Below are positions 14,390 to 19,765 of a stretch of DNA of 19,765 bases, piece after piece. The position numbers and the translations under genes are program-made. Source of the stretch: JAEZJZ01 sp964450265 (GTDB taxonomy: Bacteria > Bacillota > UBA994 > UBA5500); assembly GCA_964450265.1 (NCBI GenBank), contig CAYVCY010000025.1, forward strand, positions 1-19,765. Reading direction: 5' to 3'. The notes beneath the pieces were generated by a model. That model did no database searches and was not told the origin of the DNA. It was given only the letters and a program-made list of their open reading frames with translations. The stretch's first letter is position 1. The number at the start of each line of letters is the position of its first letter.

Positions 14390-14801
14390 ATACATCTACC
14401 CTGCGGTCTTCGATCCAGATGAAGGCGGTTACTGCGTCACTTTTCCAGATCTCCCCGGCTGCATCACCGAAGGCGACAGCCTGGAGGAAGCACTAACCAT
14501 GGCTAAGGATGCCTTGGCTCTTCATCTCTGGAGTCTTGAACAGGCAGGAGATGAGATTGCCGCTCCCTCTTCCCCGGAACTGATTGGCTGCCCGGACGGG
14601 GCTTTCGTCAGTTTAGTCGAAGTCTGGATGACGCCAGTACGGGACCAAATGGCCAATAGAGCGATCAAGAAAACCCTAACCATTCCCAAGTGGCTGAACG
14701 ACATCGCTGAAACACAGAAAGTTAACTTTTCTCAAGTGCTACAGAATGCGCTAAAGGAGTATGTTGGTGCCGAGCATTTTGTCAGAAGGCAGCCAGATTA
14801 G
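14352..14801 (+). CDS. hicB: HicB-family antitoxin
   Basis: The N-terminal domain RYIYPAVFDPDEGGYCVTFP followed by DLPGCITEGDSLEEALTMAKDAL is the HicB partial RNase-H-like fold that occludes HicA. The C-terminal part KKTLTIPKWLNDIAETQKVNFSQVLQNALKEYV is a ribbon-helix-helix-like DNA-binding domain. The natural start would be at 14382, where MDRYIYPA-type proteins begin, 7 nt after a perfect AAAGGAGGG (14366-14374), but the codon there is ATA. The only standard start is ATG 14352, which adds ten residues and has no clear ribosome binding site of its own (150 residues in all; 139 from ATA). It overlaps the hicA frame, the normal hicAB arrangement. Confidence 0.85.
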   Translation: MSPIRKEGISIDRYIYPAVFDPDEGGYCVTFPDLPGCITEGDSLEEALTMAKDALALHLWSLEQAGDEIAAPSSPELIGCPDGAFVSLVEVWMTPVRDQMANRAIKKTLTIPKWLNDIAETQKVNFSQVLQNALKEYVGAEHFVRRQPD

Positions 14802-14810
14802 GCTGCCTTT
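14786..14810 (+). terminator. Terminator overlapping the end of hicB
   Basis: AAGGCAGCC (14786-14794), loop AGATTA containing the TAG stop, GGCTGCCTT (14801-14809), then T. A 9-bp perfect stem; the T-tract is short, so efficiency is uncertain. Confidence 0.6.
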
Positions 14811-14880
14811 CACTCGCCAAACAGGACCATAGGAGATGAGCTACGGGAACGATTAGAAATTACTGAAGAAGCTCTTCAGC

Positions 14881-14981
14881 GTCATTCAGAGCACTTCGCC
14901 AAGTTAAGCATAAACCCCGCGAAGAATCTAATCAAAGCCAGTATCCAACAGGTTTGGATCCCTCACTGCGTTCGGAATGAC
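14881..14981. repeat. Degenerate inverted-repeat element, 101 bp
   Basis: Ends GTCATTCAGAGC (14881-14892) and GCGTTCGGAATGAC (14968-14981) form an imperfect inverted repeat with the GTCATTC...GAATGAC termini that many bacterial genomes carry in dispersed intergenic elements. Inside are GAAGAATC and GGATCCCTCAC, also usual in that kind of repeat. No gene is encoded. Confidence 0.5.
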
Positions 14982-14998
14982 CGCCTTCAGCGGTTTGT

Positions 14999-15027
14999 CA
15001 GCAGTCTCGAACGGTTCCGATGACTCA
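14999..15027. repeat. Decayed REP-like element (right half only)
   Basis: ACGGTTCCGATGACTCA (15011-15027) matches the right half of the copies at 18953 and 18984 with one change (GACTCA for GGCTCA). The left arm is no longer recognisable. Confidence 0.5.
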
Positions 15028-15050
15028 AGGCAGGGTTAGCCCTGCCTCTT
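15027..15050 (+). repeat. 24-bp direct repeat, right copy, with hairpin
   Basis: Exact copy of 14061-14084, 966 bp further on. The hairpin GGCAGGG/CCCTGCC (15029-15046) contains the stop codon of the flavin reductase gene in its loop, so the last residues of that protein are encoded by the repeat. It may end plus-strand transcripts leaving the hicAB region. Confidence 0.85.
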
Positions 15051-15608
15051 CATTTGCTTGCCTACCCCACCTGAGGCCACCAATTCACCTAGTCCAAAAT
15101 AACGGCCACCGGAATAGCTGACCGGATTAGCCGCAGCCGGGTCGATGCGATTGTTGGCGAGCACTGACTCGTCGGCCTGCACCGCCACCACTTCACCCAC
15201 AAATAGATCGTGGGAACCGAGGCCGATCACCTGCTGCACTTTGCACTCCAAATTGACTGGGCATTCATCAATCAACGGCGCGAGCTCGAGCTTGCTGGCC
15301 GGCACGGCTGTCAGTCCAGTGTCGATAAACTTATCCTGGTCACGCCCGCTGACCAGGCCGCAATAATCCATGGACACAACCTGATCACGGCTAGGTATGT
15401 TCACCACAAATTCGCCGGACTCGCTGATCAGACGGTGGGAATGGCGCGATGCGCGTAACCCGATGGCCACCATCGGCGGCTCTGAGCAAACGGTACCCAC
15501 CCAGGCTACGGTGACGATGTTGGGCTTACTGTCCGCTGCCTGCGAACTGATCATCACCGCCGGTACAGGAAACAGAGCGGTAGTAGCTGCCAATTCGATC
15601 TTAGCCAA
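15036..15608 (-). CDS. Flavin reductase family protein (FMN-binding split barrel)
   Basis: 190 residues with the flavin-reductase-like split-barrel pattern: LFPVPAVMISSQAADSKPNIVTVAWVG (about 12-38), the FMN-binding GLRASRHSHRLISESGEFVVNIPS stretch (about 50-73), VSMDYCGLVSGRDQDKF, and LECKVQQVIGLGSHDLFVGEVVAVQ. Such proteins bind FMN and reduce flavins with NAD(P)H or act as flavoprotein oxidoreductases; the partner is not evident. It starts with TTG 15608, with AAGGAG 9 nt upstream; no in-frame ATG is near. The C-terminal KRQG is encoded within the direct-repeat hairpin. Confidence 0.88.
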   Translation of the reverse strand: MAKIELAATTALFPVPAVMISSQAADSKPNIVTVAWVGTVCSEPPMVAIGLRASRHSHRLISESGEFVVNIPSRDQVVSMDYCGLVSGRDQDKFIDTGLTAVPASKLELAPLIDECPVNLECKVQQVIGLGSHDLFVGEVVAVQADESVLANNRIDPAAANPVSYSGGRYFGLGELVASGGVGKQMKRQG

Positions 15609-15676
15609 ACGATCACACTCCTTGACATTCTGGTTCTATGTACTGTTATTTTCTTTTCCCTCACTTGGCCCCATTT

Positions 15677-15694
15677 GACCCTCTCTGGAGGGTC
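15677..15694. other. Short hairpin upstream of the flavin reductase gene
   Basis: GACCCTC, loop TCTG, GAGGGTC: a perfect 7-bp stem, followed by TGTCCCCACCGTCCC, which resembles a REP core fragment. No T-run on either strand. An 8-bp tandem CTTGGCTC doublet follows at about 15723-15738. Confidence 0.4.
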
Positions 15695-15778
15695 TGTCCC
15701 CACCGTCCCACCTTCGTCTCACCTTGGCTCCTTGGCTCCTACTTACATTCTAGCGCTTATGCTTAGCACAAATGACCG

Positions 15779-15801
15779 AAAAAGAGGACGTATGTTGTCC
15801 T
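15779..15801 (-). terminator. Probable terminator of the HAD gene
   Basis: On the minus strand AGGAC (15801-15797), a 7-nt loop, GTCCT (15789-15785), then CTTTTTC. The stem is only 5 bp but the T5 tract and its position 35 bp after the HAD stop support it. Confidence 0.5.
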
Positions 15802-15836
15802 GTCCCAGCCAAAGCATCCGGCTGACAGATATCCGC

Positions 15837-16469
15837 TCAAGCCAGCACCTGCAGCAATTCCGCAAATTGTGCAATCAGGCGATCGGCGTCTGCGAGCTCT
15901 CGGGGATCCCCCAAACCGTAGCTACAACCGATGGACAACAATCCATTCTCCTTGCCCGCTGCGATATCATGCCAGCGATCACCGACCATGGCCGCCGGCA
16001 GCCTTACCTGAGGCAAGGCCGTTGCTAGAATCTGCTGCTTGCTCAAACCGGGGAAATCGCCGGCGCAGAAGCGATCGGTTAAGTACTGATCGATGCCCAA
16101 GCATTCGGGCACTGTGCGCAGGTATTTAGAGCCACAATTGCTCAACAGGTACAGAGAACATCCTGCCCCCTGCAGGGCAGCCATAGTCTCTACCACCCCT
16201 GGAAATGGTTTTCCATGTCCCTCCAACAGCAGATCCTCCTCGGCCTGCCCCATCATGTGATCGGCTTGCTCCCGGATGACGTCATCTGCGTCCGGCAGCA
16301 AGCCTCGCCAGATCTGGTCGTTCTGATACCCCAACGTGTCCAAAAGGGTTGCCTCGTCTGGAACAGGCAGTCCCAGTTGATCAAATACCCGGCGAAAGGC
16401 CGGCAAGACAACGCTATGCGGTGGCCAAAGGGTACCATCTAGATCAAAAAACACTGATTTCACGCGCAT
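15837..16469 (-). CDS. HAD-superfamily hydrolase (phosphatase-like)
   Basis: 210 residues with all four HAD motifs: FFDLDGTLW (nucleophile Asp9, acid/base Asp11), LLSNCG (Ser110), Lys144 in GLSKQQIL, and MVGDRWHDIAAGKENG (Asp164, Asp168). The alpha-helical cap between motifs I and II is of the phosphoglycolate phosphatase/Gph type. Likely a small-molecule phosphatase; substrate not predictable. ATG 16469 has only a weak purine stretch upstream, and GTG 16463 two codons later is a possible alternative. It lies 82 nt after the 143-residue unknown gene on the same strand. Confidence 0.88.
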   Translation of the reverse strand: MRVKSVFFDLDGTLWPPHSVVLPAFRRVFDQLGLPVPDEATLLDTLGYQNDQIWRGLLPDADDVIREQADHMMGQAEEDLLLEGHGKPFPGVVETMAALQGAGCSLYLLSNCGSKYLRTVPECLGIDQYLTDRFCAGDFPGLSKQQILATALPQVRLPAAMVGDRWHDIAAGKENGLLSIGCSYGLGDPRELADADRLIAQFAELLQVLA

Positions 16470-16551
16470 GGAAACTGTCTCAGCCCCTTCACCTACTGAT
16501 ACTTAAGCGCCACCAGACGTCAAATCCAGTCGCAATTTGTTGGCAAGATGA

Positions 16552-16983
16552 CTACATTTTTCTGGGGAAATCGTAAATCACTGCCTGAGATCTCTCTTCC
16601 CCCTGCTGGACATGCATATCCATCGTGTAGGAAAACACGAGGCTCTGCCCGAGCACCGACAGCTCAAAAGCGTCTTCTCCCTGGTGCGAAAACTCGGACG
16701 GGTAATGTAACAGCATGAAGTGCTGCCCAGCAAAGTTGAAGTCGAATAGAAAATGGGCTTGTTGAGCGACCTCATGGCGGGCAGTGATCCCATTGCAGGA
16801 GATGAAGCATTGAATCATGCCATCCCTGTTCACTCCGATATGCAGCGCAACATGCTGCTCCGGCACTCTGATCACCAGGGTGTGCAGCTCCTGGCAAAGA
16901 ATTGCCAGCGGCGGAAAACGCGGGATCACGTTGCGTGCCCGATGATAACGGACAGTGAATTTACCCACTTCCACAGTTTGCAC
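16552..16983 (-). CDS. Conserved-looking protein of unknown function, 143 residues
   Basis: GTG start at 16983, preceded by GAGGGGG at about 9 nt, and a GCAGG-like two-block motif further upstream. The sequence is rich in beta-forming and aromatic segments (VEVGKFTVRYHRARNVIP, ELHTLVIRVPEQHVALHIGV, AHFLFDFNFAGQHFMLLHYP, FELSVLGQSLVFSYTMDMHV), suggesting a single beta-sandwich or barrel. No signal peptide or membrane helix. I do not recognise the family. Coding is supported by the start signals and the sustained frame. Confidence 0.65.
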   Translation of the reverse strand: MQTVEVGKFTVRYHRARNVIPRFPPLAILCQELHTLVIRVPEQHVALHIGVNRDGMIQCFISCNGITARHEVAQQAHFLFDFNFAGQHFMLLHYPSEFSHQGEDAFELSVLGQSLVFSYTMDMHVQQGEERSQAVIYDFPRKM

Positions 16984-17037
16984 AGCTCAACCCCCTCTAT
17001 GAGAACCAGCACCACCGGAATATTTCGCTACTGCAAC

Positions 17038-17065
17038 ATTCGCTATGCAAGGCACTATTTCCTCC
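17038..17065 (-). promoter_or_regulatory. GGAGG-N18-CGAAT motif upstream of the 143-residue gene
   Basis: On the minus strand GGAGG (17065-17061), 18 bp, CGAAT (17042-17038), 54 bp before the GTG at 16983. It has one base changed in the first block relative to the exact copies at 12040 and 18856. Confidence 0.35.
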
Positions 17066-17104
17066 CCCAATAGGACAGGTGAAAAATGCCTCGCTGCAAA
17101 AGAC

Positions 17105-17149
17105 AAAAGGCCCGCTGACCGAACTCCCGACGGAGTTGGCCAACGGACC
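17105..17149 (-). terminator. Terminator of the AbrB-M42 operon
   Basis: On the minus strand GGTCCGTTGGCCAACTCC (17149-17132) pairs, with G-U pairs and one bulge, with GGAGTTCGGTCAGCGGGCC (17127-17109), followed by TTTTGTCTTTTG. A long stem plus T-rich tail, 33 bp after the M42 stop. Confidence 0.85.
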
Positions 17150-17181
17150 ATGCTTACTCGACATCATTCTCGCCACTAACG

Positions 17182-18264
17182 CTAGATGAAACTGAGCGTA
17201 GCGATGCCCTCGATATGCTCACAGACTGCCCTCAGCAGATCCAGCGCATGCACCGCGTCGTTGAGATCCAGCATCTCCACCGGAGAGTGGGAGTAACGAC
17301 GAGGCATGGTCAAGGCAGCAGACAGGATGCCATCCCGCACCAAATGCATTGCGGTAGCGTCGGTGTTGCCTCCGCTGAACACAGCTAGCTGATGGGGTAC
17401 GCCGGCTTCCTCCGCTACGCCCACAATGAATTCCTTCACCGCCGGATTGAGCAGGAAGCCCTTGCCGCCGGTACCTCCACTGAGCACTTGTACGGCCGGG
17501 CCGTGCCCGATCAGGATAGGTAACTCCTTATTGGTATTGATGTCCGGGGTATCGCCGGCTGGAACCGTATCCAGGGCGATGGCCAGATCCGGGTTGACAC
17601 GGTGGGCAGCCACGGTTGCTCCCCTCAAACCGACCTCCTCCTGAACGGTAATCACGCCATAGACGTCCCCAGCCAACTCCGTCCCTTGCAGCTGCTCAAA
17701 CAGCTTTACCAGCAACGCGCAACCGATGCGGTCGTCCACGGCCTTGCCGAACACACGGTCAGGATTTCCGCCCAAGGCTGCCAAGGGGGCCACATAGACG
17801 ATCGGATCGCCGACACGGATGCCGAGTGCCTGCACTTCCGCGGCTGAATTGACACCGAGATCGATATACAGATCGTTGGAATTGACTACTCGGGTGCGCT
17901 CCTCGGGGCTCTGCATATGACCGGCTTTCACGCCGATGATCCCGATATAGTCATTCACCATCACCTGACGGCCGAGCAGCAAGGGGTCGAGGGTGCCGCC
18001 TACCTTCTGAAAACGCAGATAGCCGTCCTTCTCTATGCTCTTGACCATAGCCCCGATCTCGTCGGAGTGGGCGGTGATCATCAGTCGCGGGCCAGGCTTG
18101 CCGCCCTTCTTCAGAGCGAAAATGTTGCCAAAGCCGTCCACTTCCACCGAGTCGGCCAACGGCTTGAACAGCTCCACCAACCGTTTGACCACCAACGTCT
18201 CCTGGCCTGGGATGCCAGGAATGGCTGTCAACTCTGCCAACAATGCCTTCAACTCGTTCTTCAC
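17182..18264 (-). CDS. M42-family metallo-aminopeptidase
   Basis: 360 residues, the full length of the M42 family (tetrahedral aminopeptidases such as glutamyl and deblocking aminopeptidases; often named endoglucanase by mistake). Metal and catalytic residues are in place: ITAHSDEIG (His66, Asp68), GKAVDDRIG (Asp177), VQEEVGLRGA (general-base Glu209, Glu210), ALDT (Asp232) and RYSHSPVE (His326). Cytoplasmic. GTG 18264 has AAGGAGGAG about 6-8 nt before it. It follows the AbrB-like gene by 21 nt and should be co-transcribed with it; expected role is peptide turnover. Confidence 0.93.
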   Translation of the reverse strand: MKNELKALLAELTAIPGIPGQETLVVKRLVELFKPLADSVEVDGFGNIFALKKGGKPGPRLMITAHSDEIGAMVKSIEKDGYLRFQKVGGTLDPLLLGRQVMVNDYIGIIGVKAGHMQSPEERTRVVNSNDLYIDLGVNSAAEVQALGIRVGDPIVYVAPLAALGGNPDRVFGKAVDDRIGCALLVKLFEQLQGTELAGDVYGVITVQEEVGLRGATVAAHRVNPDLAIALDTVPAGDTPDINTNKELPILIGHGPAVQVLSGGTGGKGFLLNPAVKEFIVGVAEEAGVPHQLAVFSGGNTDATAMHLVRDGILSAALTMPRRYSHSPVEMLDLNDAVHALDLLRAVCEHIEGIATLSFI

Positions 18265-18285
18265 CTTATCTCCTCCTTAAATGAC

Positions 18286-18822
18286 TCACTTCTTGAGCAC
18301 CAAACGGAGCACCAACGGCATGATCGAGACTATGGAAATCATCCGCAGCAGCTGCAAGAGGGCCACCGTAGGCGTGTCTGCGCCAAAACCCATGGAGGCC
18401 AGGATCATCTCGGTCATCCCCCCGGGGCTGCTGCTGAACAGTGCGGTGGCCAAATCGACTCCGGTCAAGCGGTGCAGGATGAATCCGGCGATCAAGCCGA
18501 GGGAGATCATGGCGATCACCAGCACCGTGGCCGGCAGTAGGATGCCGCGCACAGATGCCACCGTCTCGCGAGTGATGCTCAGTCCCAGGATTCCACCCAC
18601 CACTATTTGAGCGGCGATGCGAAAGCTATTGGGAATCTGTCCCGCGTAACCGAAAGCCAGATTGACGAAGGCCACCGAAATCATCGCGCCGATCAGAGCA
18701 CCGGCTGGCAGCTTCAACCTTACGCCGAGCAATCCGCCTATCGCTGCCACCATCAAGGTGAATACCACCCTCTCCACCTGCGGTGCCCTCCTTTCTCTTT
18801 CCTTCCCTGAGCTCACTTCCGG
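18286..18822 (-). CDS. AbrB-type membrane protein (single-domain)
   Basis: A hydrophobic protein of the AbrB (ammonia monooxygenase-like membrane duplication) family: LPAGALIGAMISVAFVN, SFRIAAQIVVGGILGLSITRET, and the signature ALFSSSPGGMTEMILASMGFGADTPTVALLQLLR. The E. coli-type members have two such domains; this one has only one, with about five membrane helices. It is not related to the Bacillus transition-state regulator AbrB. Two starts are well supported: ATG 18822 (GGGAGGTG upstream, 178 residues) and GTG 18777 (AAAGGAGG upstream, 163 residues, beginning right at the domain). I list the longer. Substrate unknown. Confidence 0.85.
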   Translation of the reverse strand, partial: PEVSSGKERERRAPQVERVVFTLMVAAIGGLLGVRLKLPAGALIGAMISVAFVNLAFGYAGQIPNSFRIAAQIVVGGILGLSITRETVASVRGILLPATVLVIAMISLGLIAGFILHRLTGVDLATALFSSSPGGMTEMILASMGFGADTPTVALLQLLRMISIVSIMPLVLRLVLKK

Positions 18823-18855
18823 CATACGACACCTCCCACTTCGCACACTAGGTCA

Positions 18856-18883
18856 ATTCGCCTATCGAAACAAAATCTCCTGC
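18856..18883 (-). promoter_or_regulatory. GCAGG-N18-CGAAT motif upstream of the AbrB-M42 operon
   Basis: On the minus strand GCAGG (18883-18879), 18 bp, CGAAT (18860-18856), 33 bp before the ATG at 18822. Exact match in blocks and spacing to the copy before the M81 gene. Confidence 0.4.
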
Positions 18884-18952
18884 CGGGTTCCCGCGGACAG
18901 GTGCAAAAAACCAGCCGCTTGTGATCGATCAGTCACCGGACGGCCCAGTCAA

Positions 18953-18981
18953 TGAGCCACGGGGACGGTTCCGATGGCTCA
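18953..18981. repeat. REP-like palindrome 6 (TGAGCCA subtype)
   Basis: 29 bp: TGAGCCA at the left, GGGGACGGTTCC core, TGGCTCA at the right. Same total length and core position as the TGACACG copies but with different, matching heptamers. Confidence 0.88.
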
Positions 18982-18983
18982 CC

Positions 18984-19012
18984 TGAGCCACAGGGACGGT
19001 TCCGATGGCTCA
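18984..19012. repeat. REP-like palindrome 7, tandem with copy 6
   Basis: 29 bp, identical to copy 6 except for one base (CAGGGAC for CGGGGAC), separated from it by CC, which gives a 31-bp tandem period. Confidence 0.88.
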
Positions 19013-19034
19013 CCTGAAACATCCCCGTGGCGCA

Positions 19035-19073
19035 AAGAGAATCCGGGCCTTGCCAGGCCCGGAATGATCTCTT
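19035..19073 (-). terminator. Terminator of the 214-residue membrane protein gene
   Basis: TCCGGGCCT (19042-19050), loop TGCC, AGGCCCGGA (19055-19063), with outer AAGAGA/TCTCTT pairing. On the minus strand it directly follows the stop codon and ends in TCTCTTT. Confidence 0.75.
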
Positions 19074-19716
19074 AAGGGTTGCTTTCCTCTGGCTCCGACT
19101 CGAGGTAGAGGCTGACGAAGGAGTAGCCAACCGGTTCTTCCCCGGTTGAGTCGTAGTAAATCACCCGATCCAGCTTGTGGTCAGCGTTGAAGGACATGAT
19201 GTACTGCTCGCCTGAGCCTTCCTCGGCACTCTCCACCCGGATCAGTGAGACATCGTTGTAGCCACTGACGGCCTGCTGATGAGCGAGGGTAAAATCCTTA
19301 TCCTCCAGGGCAGCCCGGAGCCGCGCGATCACCTGCGGGAGATCATGATAGAATTCGGGCAACTGATCGACCGGATATTCCTCGGTCTCCTCTTCTTCCA
19401 GCGACTTGAACTGCCAGACCTCGGCTCCTTTGATTACATCGTAGCTAGGCCAATCTTCTAGGCTCTGATAGTGCCCATAGGAGAACTCGGACACCTGGGG
19501 CCAATCCTGCTCTAACCAGGTGATGCCCCGGTTGACGATCATCCTGAGCACCCTGGGGGTGGCGGTGCCGTAGTTTTTCACGTCCAGGTTGGGGAAGAAA
19601 TAAACCAATGATAGAACGATCACGATTGCCGCCGTGACTATCGCGGCGATGATCAGATCCCAGGCCGGCTTCTTTCCACCTTCGCGAGCTTTACGCCGCC
19701 TCTCTTGTCTACTCAT
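19072..19716 (-). CDS. Single-pass membrane protein of unknown function
   Basis: 214 residues. A very basic start (MSRQERRRKAREGGKKPAW) precedes one strong membrane helix at about 22-42 (LIIAAIVTAAIVIVLSLVYFF), so the rest should be outside the cell. The outer part is acidic, with the run SLEEEETEEYPVDQLPEFYHD and a C-terminal mixed alpha/beta segment (YIMSFNADHKLDRVIYYDSTG). Only the membrane topology is clear; I do not recognise the family. ATG 19716 has AGGAG 10 nt upstream; the GTG at 19725 is too close to that box. Confidence 0.75.
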   Translation of the reverse strand: MSRQERRRKAREGGKKPAWDLIIAAIVTAAIVIVLSLVYFFPNLDVKNYGTATPRVLRMIVNRGITWLEQDWPQVSEFSYGHYQSLEDWPSYDVIKGAEVWQFKSLEEEETEEYPVDQLPEFYHDLPQVIARLRAALEDKDFTLAHQQAVSGYNDVSLIRVESAEEGSGEQYIMSFNADHKLDRVIYYDSTGEEPVGYSFVSLYLESEPEESNP

Positions 19717-19765
19717 GGCTACCACACTCCTAAAGTACTAATTACTTCACCACAATCACGCGCCT

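Noticed and set aside
14811..15023. Open plus-strand frame reading GDELRERLEITEEALQRHSE after hicB
   Set aside because: No start codon or ribosome binding site, and its second half is the 101-bp inverted-repeat element and decayed REP sequence. It might be a gene remnant but cannot be supported.
18953..19012. Two tandem repeats with a 31-bp period, resembling a tiny CRISPR
   Set aside because: Only two units, a 2-bp spacer, each unit a full palindrome, and no cas genes.

Overview
The window is a chromosomal segment of a fairly GC-rich, endospore-forming member of the Bacillota, probably a clostridial-type lineage. The basis is a complete spoIIIAA-AH operon followed by the start of an Asp23/Gls24 gene, strong AGGAGG-type ribosome binding sites, frequent GTG/TTG starts and Rho-independent terminators. 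I cannot fix the genus. There are no rRNA or tRNA genes, no transposase and no CRISPR array.

Layout. 1-5510 (minus): spoIIIAA to spoIIIAH, the mother-cell half of the SpoIIIA-SpoIIQ feeding-tube channel, behind a sigma-E-like promoter and closed by a terminator at 186-227. It is followed by an Asp23-family gene with its own sigma-A promoter, cut by the window edge. 5664-8738 (plus): a 1024-residue protein divergent from spoIIIA that joins a complete two-domain M16 zinc peptidase with an intact active site to a full ABC-2-type exporter permease. No ATPase gene is nearby. 8766-10357: a GNAT acetyltransferase and a QueG-like double [4Fe-4S] protein. 10435-12373 (minus): an M81/MlrC-family protein and a 58-residue acidic small protein. 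12631-14022 (plus): an uncharacterised ATP-grasp-like protein. 14157-14801 (plus): a HicA/HicB toxin-antitoxin module in which neither gene has a normal start codon. 15036-19716 (minus): flavin reductase, HAD hydrolase, an unknown 143-residue protein, an M42 aminopeptidase co-transcribed with an AbrB-type membrane protein, and an unknown single-pass membrane protein.

Two sequence families run through the gene borders. The first is a REP-like palindrome, usually 29 bp: a GGGGAC-N-GTCCCC-type core between variable heptamers that begin TGA and end TCA. There are seven clear copies and three decayed ones. One encodes the mature N-terminus of the M16-permease protein, another supplies that gene's stop codon, another supplies the stop codon of the 58-residue gene, and another is translated as part of the M81 C-terminus. 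The second is a two-block motif, GCAGG-N18-YGAAT, found 33-87 bp upstream of four unrelated genes with the same 18-bp spacing each time. It looks like a promoter or operator class.

The strongest candidates for something undescribed are the single-chain M16 protease/ABC permease fusion beside the sporulation channel operon, the REP family that moulds protein ends, and the GCAGG-N18-YGAAT motif.
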